From Rhynchonema sp. JSB1_4 (lineage: Eukaryota; Nematoda; Chromadorea; Monhysterida; Xyalidae): a stretch of 64,000 bases of DNA. Positions 54,163-64,000 of this stretch are shown one piece after another. Numbering within the stretch: the first letter of the stretch is position 1; each line of letters begins with the position of its first letter. The notes under the pieces are model-generated. The model made no database searches. It was given only the letters and a program-made list of their open reading frames with translations, and was not told the DNA's origin. The stretch spans positions 1 to 64,000 of the forward strand of contig JASAMV010005413.1 in NCBI GenBank assembly GCA_030248065.1, written 5' to 3'. The position numbers and the translations under genes are program-made.

Positions 54163-54245
54163 GTTCCCGTAGCTCAGTTGGTAGAGCAACTGGCTATCCA
54201 GGCCTGGTGGCTGGGAGGTCGGAGGTTCGAGTCCTTCCGGGAGCA
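54163..54245 (+). ncRNA. tRNA-like SINE head, copy 1
   Basis: 83 nt: acceptor GTTCCCG/CGGGAGC (one G-T pair), intact D and T arms, but no proper seven-base anticodon loop (CTGGCTATCCAG folds on itself). It is likely a tRNA pseudogene or SINE promoter head, not a working tRNA. Confidence 0.65.
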
Positions 54246-54551
54246 TACGTTTGGTGTGGCGGTTCAGAGTTCACAAGTGGTGAGCCCGACGTGATAGTCC
54301 GATAGCGGCGTGGAGCCGGGTCGGATGAAACGAACGGAACCTTCTCGAGTGGAGGAGGGTGCGTGACGTTGTGTTCCGCGGTCGGAACTTCCGTGAACGG
54401 GAGGTGATGTGGTCTGGCGAATAGACACACACCCATACGCGTCGAGGCGTACAACGAACGGACTGGTATTATGTGTGTGTGCAGCGGTGCACAGTGTATT
54501 GAGCGTGCGTGCGTTGGGTTTATGAGTGATTCTGAACCGCAGCCAGACCGC

Positions 54552-54634
54552 GTTCCCGTAGCTCAGTTGGTAGAGCAACTGGCTGTCCAGGCCTGGTGGC
54601 TGGGAGGTCGGAGGTTCGAGTCCTTCCGGGAGCA
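54552..54634 (+). ncRNA. tRNA-like SINE head, copy 2
   Basis: As copy 1, with CTGGCTGTCCAG in the anticodon region. Confidence 0.65.
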
Positions 54635-54851
54635 TACGTTTGGTGTGGCGGTTCAGGATCACAGATCCTCTATTTTCTGTGGCCGGTTCTCAGCAACTAG
54701 CGGGCGGCACCATGAGGACACTATACTGTTCATCCATGAAACGGTTTCAAAAGAGTGATTGCGCTTTCGAATTTGTAAAGCTGATAATGTGAGTGAAAAT
54801 ATTTTCCTTCTTTTGTGCTTGTCTGTAATTCATTCGTGAACAGCCAACTGC

Positions 54852-55475
54852 ATGAAACATAAACTCTCCCGCACCACCAGAAAGAAGTTTTCGGTCTCTA
54901 ATCTGGTCATTGTTGTGTCAAAGACTCTTCCGAAAACTGATCATTCATTCATATTCAGTAGCTCTAACAGCGGCCCAGACGAAAAACAAGGTCCTCGTTT
55001 GGACCAGAGTGCTCAGCATGGAAACTTGTTTACCGGATATCCATCCGATCTCGCATCCAAAGCTTTTCGGCACCAGGAACAGCAGTGGGACTCACATATT
55101 TTCATCATATTCCAGCACGTTATCGTAGCAGAGCCCGCAGCGATTAAGGCCCGAACTCTCAGACTGACATTAAATGTGAGCCCAACAGTATATTTGGAAG
55201 CGGAATATCCTGACAGCCTACAGACAGCAGCTGAGCTTCCAAACGTGTGTGCTGATCGTGATGACGTGATTACACACTCGCTTTTTGGACACACGCGGGC
55301 GCAATTTCACTCGGATTTCGGCCTCCATTGGACGCACTTAAATGAGTTTATTCAGATCTTAGTGCAAACATCAAATCTTCTCCCGCTCAAATCGCGTTGC
55401 CATATATATACAGTCATGCATGTCTGTCTGTCGAATGGTATGAAACAGCATGGAAAAAATAGTTTTTTTTGTTAA
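54852..55475 (+). CDS. Unrecognised 207-codon open frame
   Basis: Long open frame with no domain recognised. The minus strand is open as well over 55013-55294. It may be an exon or part of the degraded transposon to its right. Confidence 0.18.
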   Translation: MKHKLSRTTRKKFSVSNLVIVVSKTLPKTDHSFIFSSSNSGPDEKQGPRLDQSAQHGNLFTGYPSDLASKAFRHQEQQWDSHIFIIFQHVIVAEPAAIKARTLRLTLNVSPTVYLEAEYPDSLQTAAELPNVCADRDDVITHSLFGHTRAQFHSDFGLHWTHLNEFIQILVQTSNLLPLKSRCHIYTVMHVCLSNGMKQHGKNSFFC

Positions 55476-55898
55476 TTTTAGGGCTGGCGTGCCCCAGGTT
55501 TGTTGTTACATTCGTCAGACGCACCCTTTAAAGATATAGCTCGAACGCAATCCTTATCAAATCTGACTGGCATCAGAAATAGCGTTTCGTTACCGGCCGC
55601 GCAATTTTTTCCTTCGCTGCTTTTTCCATTATGTATACCCAAAAAATTTTCTACATGAGCATGCCTTTTCCTGGTCATCGCGCTTTCTTGTCGCATAGTG
55701 GCCGCAGATAGCCCAGAAAAAGGCACGTTTATATGCTCATACGGCTACGGAACTACGTGGTGATGGGCCAGAAAGGCACTGCGGGTGGTCCTCCACTCCA
55801 ATATGTGGCTGCCTGGAATAAAAAGATAGTGGAAAAAGAACTCATGCGGATAAAAATAGATCCGGCTTCTGAGTGCAAAACAGCTTTAAAGTAAGGTG

Positions 55899-56084
55899 TC
55901 AATACTGCCAGACATCGAATTTATCGCGTTTTTGCTTAATATTTTGGATCCAATCATCAGTGTGGCAATTGTGGGTGGCATCGATACCCACAGCATCACT
56001 TTGTAATAACCCTTGTAAATTCTTCATAATTCTGCAATTTGTCAACGTGTGATCATTTTGAACTGCTCGAGCGCTTTTAGGCAA
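55899..56084 (-). pseudogene. Possible DNA-transposase remnant
   Basis: A 61-codon minus-strand frame contains GIDATHNCHTDDWIQ and then FDVWQ. In Kolobok-like and related DDE transposases a 'TDRH...Q' step followed by 'H-x-FD-x-WH' is typical; here the order and spacing are similar but key residues differ (ATHNCHTDD, FDVWQ). Neighbouring short minus-strand frames at 56331-56582 and 57526-57891 may be parts of the same decayed element. The assignment is tentative. Confidence 0.25.
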
Positions 56085-58393
56085 ATTGATTGGACCTTCA
56101 TATAAATCTAGTCACCGTGATATCAAAAAAAACAATTATGGTCCATTATATAGTTGCGTTTAGCGATTATGAGCGAAAAACAGCTGGTCATGTTGTGTCT
56201 GCAGCAAGTTCCTAAATGTGCCCCGAAGGCATTTGGCATTGGCTGCACCACGCGGCAAATAGACTAAGATGCTTTGTTTTTTCTCCGTTTGACGCAAAAC
56301 TAGCTTGTGGCAATCACGGGTCACAAATCTTCACTTGTGGCAGTTTTGCCGCTCCATAAAGCGATTAGCTATCCGATTATAGATGCGATTTTCAATAAAA
56401 ACATTGAGCAGCATTTTATCTCCTCGAATCGAGGAAGTGTTTGATTTTGTGATTTTTGTTCCTGTTTGCTCCATAACGCAATGCCGACACGACAAACGGA
56501 ACCCTAAAGTTAGAAAAGGCGATATCAGGTCAAACACCATTAAAATGGCTCCGTTTACGAGCTTGGTGGTGTTAGAAAACATGTGTGTTGAACAAAGTTT
56601 TTGTTTTCAACGAAAAACGTTGGAGTTCGCCGGAGCCATAAAACAGCTGGCGCGTTTCAAATATTTTGAAAGCCAGTCTTTATTCAGTGACGCACATTGT
56701 GCCAAACTGATATAAAGGACGCATAAAGATGGTGATTTATAAAGTGAAGTTCCACCAACAATAGCAGGATCGGTTTTTCAGAGCGATATCAAATCTGCCC
56801 GTAAAAATCCAGGCTTTTGCTGCTTTTTGTCAACCGGTCTGTACACTTTAAAGCCCTACCCGCCCGCGTACAGGTGTCATCAGACTGGCCAGCATGAGAA
56901 AATCCTTCAAAGTGTACTTTTGTGAAATATATGTAGCTACTGTTTCTAAATGTTCACATCGAACTTCGCACATGGCACAAACAGGGTCTGAAACAGGAAT
57001 TCTCCGGTTTCGTATAAAATGGCTGTCACATGTGTTTTTGAATATACCGCACAGACTTGACGATTGATGCGGTCAGATATTTGTTTCGGATGTCGCTTTT
57101 AAATGTGCCAAGTTGCGCATCTGCTGTTTACACGTATTTTCTTTTTTTGCTGTTTGTTTGTTTCTCTTGTTGATTGAGCTGCTGCCCCCTGTGGGATGTC
57201 TTTCGCATTCTGCCAAAACGGCCTCTATGCTCCATTTAGCTGTCAAATTTGAAGTTTTGTTTTTGCAAAGTTACATATGTACCGGCTTTTGCTTGTTCTG
57301 TGACGCGATTGTTTCAATTTCAAGTGAAGAAGTTTTTGTTTGACCAAGGTCTTCGTTTTCGTGATTAACAAGTTTGTGAACCAACTTTGACAACTTAGTT
57401 GACGTGTAGACTGGGCACCTGCCGTACTTTTCCGGATCCAGCCCCTGGGGCTATATTCGACTGTACGTGGGAAATCGTACTTTGAACTTTTTTGTCACCG
57501 AATAGAGCCTTAAATAATATTTTAATCATAATAATAATAATTTCAAATAGTTTGAACTGACCCGTGACTGTGAGATACTTTTATATTTGACAAATACTTG
57601 GAAATGAGGCAACAAGTTTATTACTCGATTCATTCCGTTTGTGAAGGGTAACTTTTGCCAGCAGGGTTGTCCTTCAAAATTTTGAATAAAATTTCTTACC
57701 GTGACATTGAACCACTTTCCGAACATTCTATTTGAAGGGGTCGCAGCAGAAAAGGTCCTGTAGGTTTGGAACCACACGGTGGGCTGCTTTTCAGGCCCAC
57801 ACAAAACCCAAGAGCATACAAAACATTTTTTGTGGTAAACACAACGTTTACAACACATATTGGAGGTCGGAACTTCCAGAACGTTGCGCATTTTTCATTT
57901 TGGCACATTTAGCGAGTAAAGTGCGTAAATGCATACGCGGGTGTGCTTTGAGGGCATCGGGTGCATAAAGTGCGTAAAAATTTTAAAATCCGTAAAGTGC
58001 GTAGATATTTTAAAATGTTAAAAAGTGTCGTTAATCATCCGTTTTTTAAGCCGATGTTTCTTCATGTATGCACGATTTACTTTGATATTCTTGCGACGTA
58101 TACCCAAGGACATAAAAAGGTTCCAAGTTGCACCTCTAAACCGGAAACGCGTAACGACGCTGAAAAGATTGAAGACTAAATATAAAAAGTCCGCAAATCT
58201 TCATTGGCTGCTTTATGCGCCGTGACACTGTTACAGTGCTTTGTGGACAATTCAAAATAAAACGGCCTTTAAAAATTTTTTTGAAGTTTGTTCAGGTTAT
58301 TACGCTCGAACAATTTCAGCCAAAATGGGTGGTATTCGGCAAGCATACAATATTTTTTCCTCGCCCTTGCATTTAACGCCAACATTTTGCGGT

Positions 58394-58909
58394 CAGGGTT
58401 GGGCAAAAAAAAACGACGGCGTTTTTTCTTAAAAAAAACGACGTTTTTTTCAAAAAAAAACGCCTGGGTCGTTTTTCGTTTTTTTTAAATCCTAAATTTC
58501 CTTGATTTTCCCTGATTTTTCAGGGAAAGTACCCTGATTATCAAGGAAAATCAATTTTTTGTCCCTTTTTTTCAAAAAAATTTTCGACCAATTTTTACTT
58601 TGTCGAGATACGTCGATATACGGAGTTTGACTTTCAGTGATGACCCCGGCCAAAGTTGGTCCCATGATGCGTGTCTGATATGGGATCTTAACAACTCGCT
58701 AGAAAAGGGTTGAAACCCGTTTATTTTGCCTCAGAACACATAGAATTACTTCATTTAACCACGTTTTCTTCCCAACATGAGCGTTTTCCAATTTTTTTGG
58801 GGGCATATTTTGGTCATCTGGGCGTTTTAAAAAAAAACGTTTTTTTAAAAAAAACGTTTTTTTAAAAAAAAACGATTTTTTGGAAAAAAACGTTTTTTGC
58901 CCAACCCTG
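58394..58909. mobile_element. hAT-type MITE, copy 4
   Basis: Ends CAGGGTTGGGC/GCCCAACCCTG with exact 8-bp duplication TTTGCGGT, 516 bp. Core near-identical to copy 3. Confidence 0.93.
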
Positions 58910-58917
58910 TTTGCGGT

Positions 58918-60100
58918 TGTGTGTGGCACCCGGCACACATTGCGCGAAACCCTAGAATATTTCCTCAAGACCAGAGAAAACGCAAATTTTTGACTTTGCA
59001 ATAGAGTGCATGGATGGCTCAGTGCTTGGCCTAAGCATAAACCATAGGCCTAAGCCTGAGCCTGAGAGAAAAGGACGTTAATTTTCCAATTAATAGCTTC
59101 CCAAAACAGCATCTACAACAGTACACCCAGGTTTGCAGCCGATCAGGCCTGGCACTTCGCCCGTCTTTGTGAAATCAGGTCGAAACGGGAAAAAAATGCT
59201 GCTGTTAGTTACATCATTACACACAATGTTTAATGCTGTGCAAAGCATGTATATGTATGTATGTGTTGTACAAGTGTTGTCCAATGATTTTGCGTTTCTC
59301 GCGCACTTTAGCTTTCTCGTTGTAACTTGATCTGCAATTCATTTCAAGCGAAATCTTCAGAAAGTTTCTGGAAAACACCCACATAAAGTATATGTGTACA
59401 TACTGTACAATATTGAGCAGGTTACGTGCCTACATACATTAGGTGACGACATTTTGGCTAATGGTACAGTGGTCAACTCGTATGGTCAACCCTGGCCGTC
59501 CACTCAGGCAGCCATGAATTGCACATGGGTGTTGACGAAATGAATTGACTATATGGGTTGACGACAGTATTATAAGCCGACATTTCACCAAGCGGTGCCA
59601 GCCAGGCCATGGCTTGTTTGAAATCTGTTTCTTTTCACGGCTATAGGGCAAGCCTCATAAAGCCTTCTTCTGAACACCTAACCAGGTAATCTGGAGCCCT
59701 CGATGATTACATATAGGTACATAAGTTGTAGATGTCTGTATAGGTATAACCTGTATCTTGTGTCCCGCGCTGCATACGGCATCAGGCAAGCCTCCGGCTC
59801 CTGCAGACATATTTTGGTCTCCTCATTTCTGATTCCCGTCCCTGGTGCGTGATTCCTGCGCTGTTTTCTTCGGGCTTTGCATCTTTTTTTGAAGGCATGT
59901 CCATTCAGATACTCTTTCGTCTAGGGCGTTGAGATAGTAGCACTCTTTCACAGTGTGTTACTCTCAGCTTTTATCCCGGTGGTTACATGTCTCTCACTGA
60001 AGAAGGCTTTTAGTTGAAGAGAATGTCTCTGCGGAGGAACAACATACAAGTGTGACTGTGACATTTGTTTGTGCATGACACATGAGTATGACGTATACCT
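58918..60100. other. No supportable gene
   Basis: Contains a short AGGCCTAAGCCTGAG word cluster near 59028-59065 and the third GTCAACTC-type MITE at 59465-59577. No coding exon seen. Confidence 0.3.
59465..59577. mobile_element. GTCAACTCAAGTGGTC MITE, copy 3
   Basis: Starts CAGTGGTCAACTCGTATGGTC and ends GGGTTGACGACAGTA. Confidence 0.55.
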
Positions 60101-60101
60101 A

Positions 60102-60246
60102 CAGTACCAGCTGCAATTTTAGGCAGTTCGAGGCTTTGCGAATGCACAACTGACCTATATTTTGTGTGAAGCCGGTACAGGCTCGTGGGCCGCTGCATGC
60201 GCTGCTGGCGTAGGCCTCAAACAGTCTAAAATTGCACCTGGTACTG
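60102..60246. mobile_element. GTGCACGCG-rich MITE, diverged copy 3
   Basis: Ends CAGTACCAGCTGCAATTTTAG and CTAAAATTGCACCTGGTACTG. The CpG-rich interior has decayed. Confidence 0.7.
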
Positions 60247-60551
60247 TGCTTACATAGTACATGCAGCTGCATGCACTATGAAGGCAACGCCTCAAGAAGG
60301 TGTCTCTTTAAAGATTTTTTCTACTTTCTTAGAAAGGTCAGAAAGGTCACTTTGTTGGGTGGTCAGAGGGCCGAAGGCCCATCTTTCCCCGAAATCCAGA
60401 AGGGGGGACAATAAAAGGTATCTAACGTCGTTGCCCGCAAACCCCTCCTTCCCTTAACTGCGTGTTGCGACTGCAAGCAAAACAGTTCATTTGAATATCC
60501 AAGATAGTAATTCTATTCGCACAGTTGACGGCTACAAATGCGTGTGGAGCT

Positions 60552-61048
60552 CAGGGTTGGGCAAAAAACGTTTTTTTTTCAAAAAATCGTTTTTTTTAAA
60601 ACGTTTTTAAAAAAAAAACGTTTTTTTAAAACGCCCAGATGACCAGAATATGCCCCCAAAAAAATTGGAAAACGCTCATGTTGGGAAGAAAACATGGTTA
60701 AATGAAGTAATTCTATGTGTTCTGAGGCAAAATAAACGGGTTTCAACCCTTTTCTAGCGAGTTGCTAAGATCCCATATCAGACCCGCATCATGGGACCAA
60801 CTTTGGCCGGGGTCATCACTGAAAGTCAAACTCCGTATATCGACGTATCTCGACAAAGTAAAAATTGGTCGAATTTTTTTTTAAAAAAAAGGGACAAAAA
60901 ATTGATTTTCCTTGATAATCAGGGTACTTTCCCTGAAAAATCAGGGAAAATCAAGGAAATTCAGGATTTAAAAAAAACGAAAAACGACCCAGGCGTTTTT
61001 TTTTAATAAAACGTCGTTTTTTTAAGAAAAAACGCCGTCGTTTTTTTG
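60552..61048. mobile_element. hAT-type MITE, copy 5 (inverted)
   Basis: Exact 8-bp duplication GTGGAGCT, 497 bp, in the opposite orientation to copies 3 and 4 with near-identical core. Confidence 0.93.
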
Positions 61049-61056
61049 CCCAACCC

Positions 61057-62700
61057 TGGTGGAGCTTCGCCGCCCCTCGGTTTGGCGCGCTCTATTTTTG
61101 TATCTTCATGTGGCTCCGACGTCACTCACAAGTTGCATTATTGTGTTTGTTTCTCTGTTCATTCAGTCCGTTTTTGCTTGTGCGATACTTGTCACGCGGA
61201 CCAAAAGCGAATAAAGAATTTTCAAGAAGTGTACACACAAATATACCATTGGATCGACTTTTTTGTTGCTTCTGGCAAATATTAACTTCAAAATAACCAC
61301 AGTGGGATTTGTCTGGAGGTGATGGGTCGTCCTGTTAGGCTCGTATTTGATACATTTTTGTTGTGCACCCTAGCGGTTTGGTCATGTAGGTGCACCGAAA
61401 CACACTGCGATGTTTCATTGAAGTGGCGTGTTAACTCCTAAACTTTCGAGCAACCTACAGTTCGACCCAGCCGAGAACATACTCAGATTGGCAGCTCGGG
61501 CATTTCTTGAACTTCAAAAGCCAACATACTGTACATGTACAGTATGTACATGTTTGAAATATCAGTGGATCTACAATGTTTTTTTAATTCGCATAGGCCC
61601 AAATGCTCGAAAGCGCCACCACCCCTGGTGGCGGTAGCGCCCTCATGAATTTGGGCCATTGTGTACGCATACAGGCAGCGAAAGCTAACAGCGTCTCAAT
61701 GAGATGACAAAACATTTATGGCATTGACATCTTTGAATGACAAGCATCATGTCGGTACGAAATCTTTTGTCTGTTCTTCGATCTGGTCTCTAACAATTTT
61801 TGTTAAAACAAATTTAATTATCTGTCTGGAAAAATTCTGTGTTATTGTACCAGCGCTTTTCCATTCAGGGAATATTTTGAATGGACTCTTTTAAAGTCAT
61901 TGTGCGACCAATAACACAGAATTTTTCCAGACAGATAAATAAATTTGTTTCCAAAACAAATGCTTAGAGACCAGATTGAAGAACAGACAAAAGATTTCGT
62001 ACCGACATGTTGCTTGTCATTCAAAGATGTTAATGCAGTAAATGTTTTGTCATCTCACTTGGGCCTTTGTGTCACGCTCATCGTGTTCAAGCAATTCGAT
62101 CGTGATAGCGTCAAAAATGTTTTGGCAAAAACAAAAATTATAAAAAATTGGCAAAAACAATTTAAATGATCCTCAGCGAGACGTGCTTGACCATTCAGAA
62201 TTTTTTTTTAAATGGATTCTAGTAGGTTCATTGTGCCACCAATATCCAACGCAATAGGGCCCCCTTACTGTATGTACAAATGGATTGGAAGTTGTTGATC
62301 ATTCCAGAGGTTTGTTTTTGTGGCAGACTTCTAAATAGACAGCCTCGCTCTGTAATTTAACGCGGTCGTTATCGAAAACACATGCTTAAAGTATCACCCA
62401 TAGGGACAATTAGTCTAGTTATACAATACATCAGGTGCTTCTGCTTTGGCAGCGCAAGTTAGTCAAAATATACTTCCGTGAAATCTGGCCAGCGGTGAAA
62501 AAATATAAGGTTCCCGCCATTCGGAAAGTATCCGACTGAGCTTCATTACAGTACCTTGGCACGGAGCACAAACCGAAATTTCCGGTTCCACGGATCCAAA
62601 GCATGACTTGCATAAATTGTGTTTGGGGTCACGTGCCTACGTACCGTTCTGATTGACCTAATGAAATATCTTTGTCTGTTCGCTTACTACCACAAGGCGG
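61057..62700. other. Repeat-rich intergenic region
   Basis: Holds an inverted pair of about 110 bp (61735-61848 and 61905-62030; for example CGGTACGAAATCTTTTGTCTG and its complement). The spacer carries a TTGGTCGCAC-type end (61893-61911), with another diverged end at 62219-62243. No gene seen. Confidence 0.45.
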
Positions 62701-62886
62701 CACGGTGAAGTCATTGATGTAAGCTATACATGTGGGTCAAGGGGGTGCTCGTTACGCTCAAACCGTAAACACCCTGAAAGTAGATCGCCCTATACATATT
62801 TCTTTCAACTGTTTCAATTTCTATCAGATTTCTTTCAGCCCATGTGAAACCATTAAAACGAGCACCTATACCCGTGTGAACCAAGC

Positions 62887-63592
62887 ATGTCCAACGCAAC
62901 TGTCACCCCCGACGAGGCCACTGGCCCATTGCATCTGACCACGGCCGCGGCCATCACCGCGGTGGTACTGTACTCGCTGATAACGATAATGGCCATTGGC
63001 GGCAATTCAATTGTGGTCTTCATCATTCTACGATTCGTCCGACTGCGCACGCCAACCAACTTGTTGATCATGAACTTAGCGCTATCCGACTTGCTGATGG
63101 CCGCCGTGTGCATACCGTTCACTTATTGGTCAGTGATGTGGATCACACAAGAATTTTTGTGTCCCTTTCTCTCTGATTCACTCTTATGGCAAGTATGACC
63201 AGGAGATCTGAGCAGAAAGCAGTTAACCATATCGGAGCGTTTTTGCTCCGCTTTATACTGTACATTCTGCTCCGTCTTGGATCAGAGCTGTCCCGCCCGA
63301 GAGGGTTGAACTTCCGTTCCCGGAGAAGGAACCATAACAGTTTTTGTTTGATAGCGTCGGGAAGCCTACACATGCATACAGTATTTGTATAAGTGTAATG
63401 TATATGTACCAGGTGTGCAAGGCTGCATCCTGATGCTCTTCACGCCAGCTATGAACCAGCACATGACTTTTTTAATTGCAGGACCAACCTAATCCTCCCT
63501 AACTGGCCGTTCGGTGGCTTCGCGTGCACGGCCATACATTTCGCACAAACGTGCGCAGTCATGCTCAGCTCGTACACGCTCGTCGCGATCAG
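62887..63592 (+). CDS. Peptide-type rhodopsin-family GPCR, 5' exons
   Basis: Exons 62887-63128 (donor TTATTG|GTCAGT) and 63482-63592 (acceptor ATTGCAG; donor ATCAG|GTTGGT) join in phase and continue past the window. The product begins MSNATVTPDEA with one N-glycosylation site (NAT). TM1 includes GGNSIVVFIIL, with the Asn typical of this family. TM2 includes NLALSDLLMAAVCIPF, with the conserved Asp. The first extracellular loop reads LPNWPFGGFAC, with the loop Trp and the TM3 Cys for the disulfide. TM3 runs SSYTLVAI, so the DRY motif must follow in the next exon. The IPFTYW...NWPFG pattern is that of NPFF/SIFamide/NPY-like receptors, but the ligand cannot be decided. A TTTCTTTCAG at about 62832-62841 may be the acceptor of a 5' leader exon. 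Confidence 0.85.
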
Positions 63593-63597
63593 GTTGG

Positions 63598-63630
<33 letters not shown>
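63598..63630. repeat. (GTT)n microsatellite
   Basis: About ten GTT units, starting 5 nt after the exon 2 donor of the GPCR gene. Confidence 0.95.
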
Positions 63631-63632
<2 letters not shown>

Positions 63633-63792
63633 CAAACATGCTTTTTTGTCAATTATAGCAAAATTCCGGAAAGCCTGTAGACTGGAAGTCTGCAAGCTAG
63701 CGCAATGTGTAGCGCTGTGGCGTGTAAAGCAGTGTGTGTCTGCACGGATGCATGGGTGTATAAGTGGAACTGTGAGCCGCAGCCGGACCGCG

Positions 63793-63872
63793 TTGCTGTA
63801 GCTCAGTTGGTCGAGCAACTGGCTATCCAGGCCTGGTGGCTGGGAGGTTTCGAGTCCTTCCGGAAGCAAACG
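63793..63872 (+). ncRNA. tRNA-like SINE head, copy 3
   Basis: Matches the 54-kb units (TAGCTCAGTTGG and TTCGAGTCC), with GTTGCTG in place of GTTCCCG and a short deletion before the B box (GAGGTTTCGAG). It lies in the GPCR intron and is probably inactive. Confidence 0.65.
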
Positions 63873-63968
63873 CTAGGTGTGGCGGCTCAGAGTTCACAAC
63901 CCATTGTAGTATTGTGTGAGCGTTCACTTTAATTGGACGACAGTGAATCATGTAGTACGTCGTTGACG

Positions 63969-64000
63969 GCGAGCTTAGGTTGAATCCGGAAATCGGAATC
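63969..64000. mobile_element. TTAGGGCGAACTTAGG MITE, copy 4, cut by window end
   Basis: GGCGAGCTTAGGTTGAATCC followed by GGAAATCGG matches the left end of 15066-15236. Confidence 0.65.

Larger units (their letters stand above)
54021..54658 (+). repeat. Tandem 389-bp units with tRNA-like heads
   Basis: Unit 1 is 54021-54409; unit 2 starts at 54410 and breaks off near 54658. Each holds a tRNA-like segment with Pol III A box (TAGCTCAGTTGG) and B box (GGTTCGAGTCC). The units differ by scattered substitutions only. The antisense open frames here (reading LPEGLEPPTS...) are a by-product of the tRNA-like sequence. Confidence 0.85.

Noticed and set aside
54163..54245. A functional tRNA gene
   Set aside because: Acceptor, D and T arms are good, but the anticodon arm cannot form a five-base stem with a seven-base loop.
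54194..54662. Antisense frames reading LPEGLEPPTS and similar
   Set aside because: This is a well-known false protein produced by translating tRNA-like sequence backwards. The tRNA-like units explain it.

Overview
This window is animal nuclear DNA. It has spliceosomal introns with GT..AG borders, a LIM-domain cytoskeletal gene, a rhodopsin-type GPCR, eukaryotic tRNA genes and a dense load of non-autonomous DNA transposons. The species cannot be named from sequence alone. A fragment resembling the CHK/DUF1679 (EcKinase-like) kinases, which are expanded in nematodes and arthropods, and short exons of about 70-190 nt point weakly to an invertebrate, possibly an ecdysozoan. All gene models below were assembled by eye from splice sites and reading-frame phase.

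Layout, left to right. 1760-2374 (+): 3' end of a CHK-kinase-like gene. 6241-10174 (+): nine-exon gene for a small, unusual protein kinase with a possible signal peptide. 10.3-16.7 kb: nested foldback elements, one lone LIM half-domain exon on the minus strand (14763-14896) and a palindromic minisatellite. 18250-40510 (-): a 22-exon gene of about 979 codons with one EPLIN-like LIM domain and many short K-[KR]-F-E-x-G-like motifs. Its introns carry MITEs and, on the same strand, two tRNA-Pro genes (anticodons CGG and AGG). 42.3-42.9 kb (+): three phase-compatible small exons, one intron of which is almost pure (GT)n. 46148-47062 (-): three-exon, 113-residue membrane protein. 51657-52782 (+): two-exon secreted Thr-rich peptide with four cysteines. 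54.0-54.7 kb: two tandem tRNA-like (SINE-type) units. 55.9-56.1 kb: possible transposase remnant. 62887 to the window end (+): first two coding exons of a peptide-type GPCR.

Most of the remaining DNA is repeats: a TA-target MITE (TTGGTCGCACAATGAC ends); TTAA-flanked foldbacks, two of which sit in the same central TTAA of that MITE; five hAT-type elements with exact 8-bp target duplications; GTGCACGCG-rich elements with TA duplications; several other terminal-inverted-repeat families; and kilobase palindromes. Elements nest inside each other repeatedly, so insertion order can be read.

The genes show no evident shared pathway. The strongest leads are the compact HGD-type kinase, the strong excess of the 9-mer GATGTTTCA, the long microsatellites that abut predicted splice sites, and the MITE-in-MITE insertions at a fixed TTAA.
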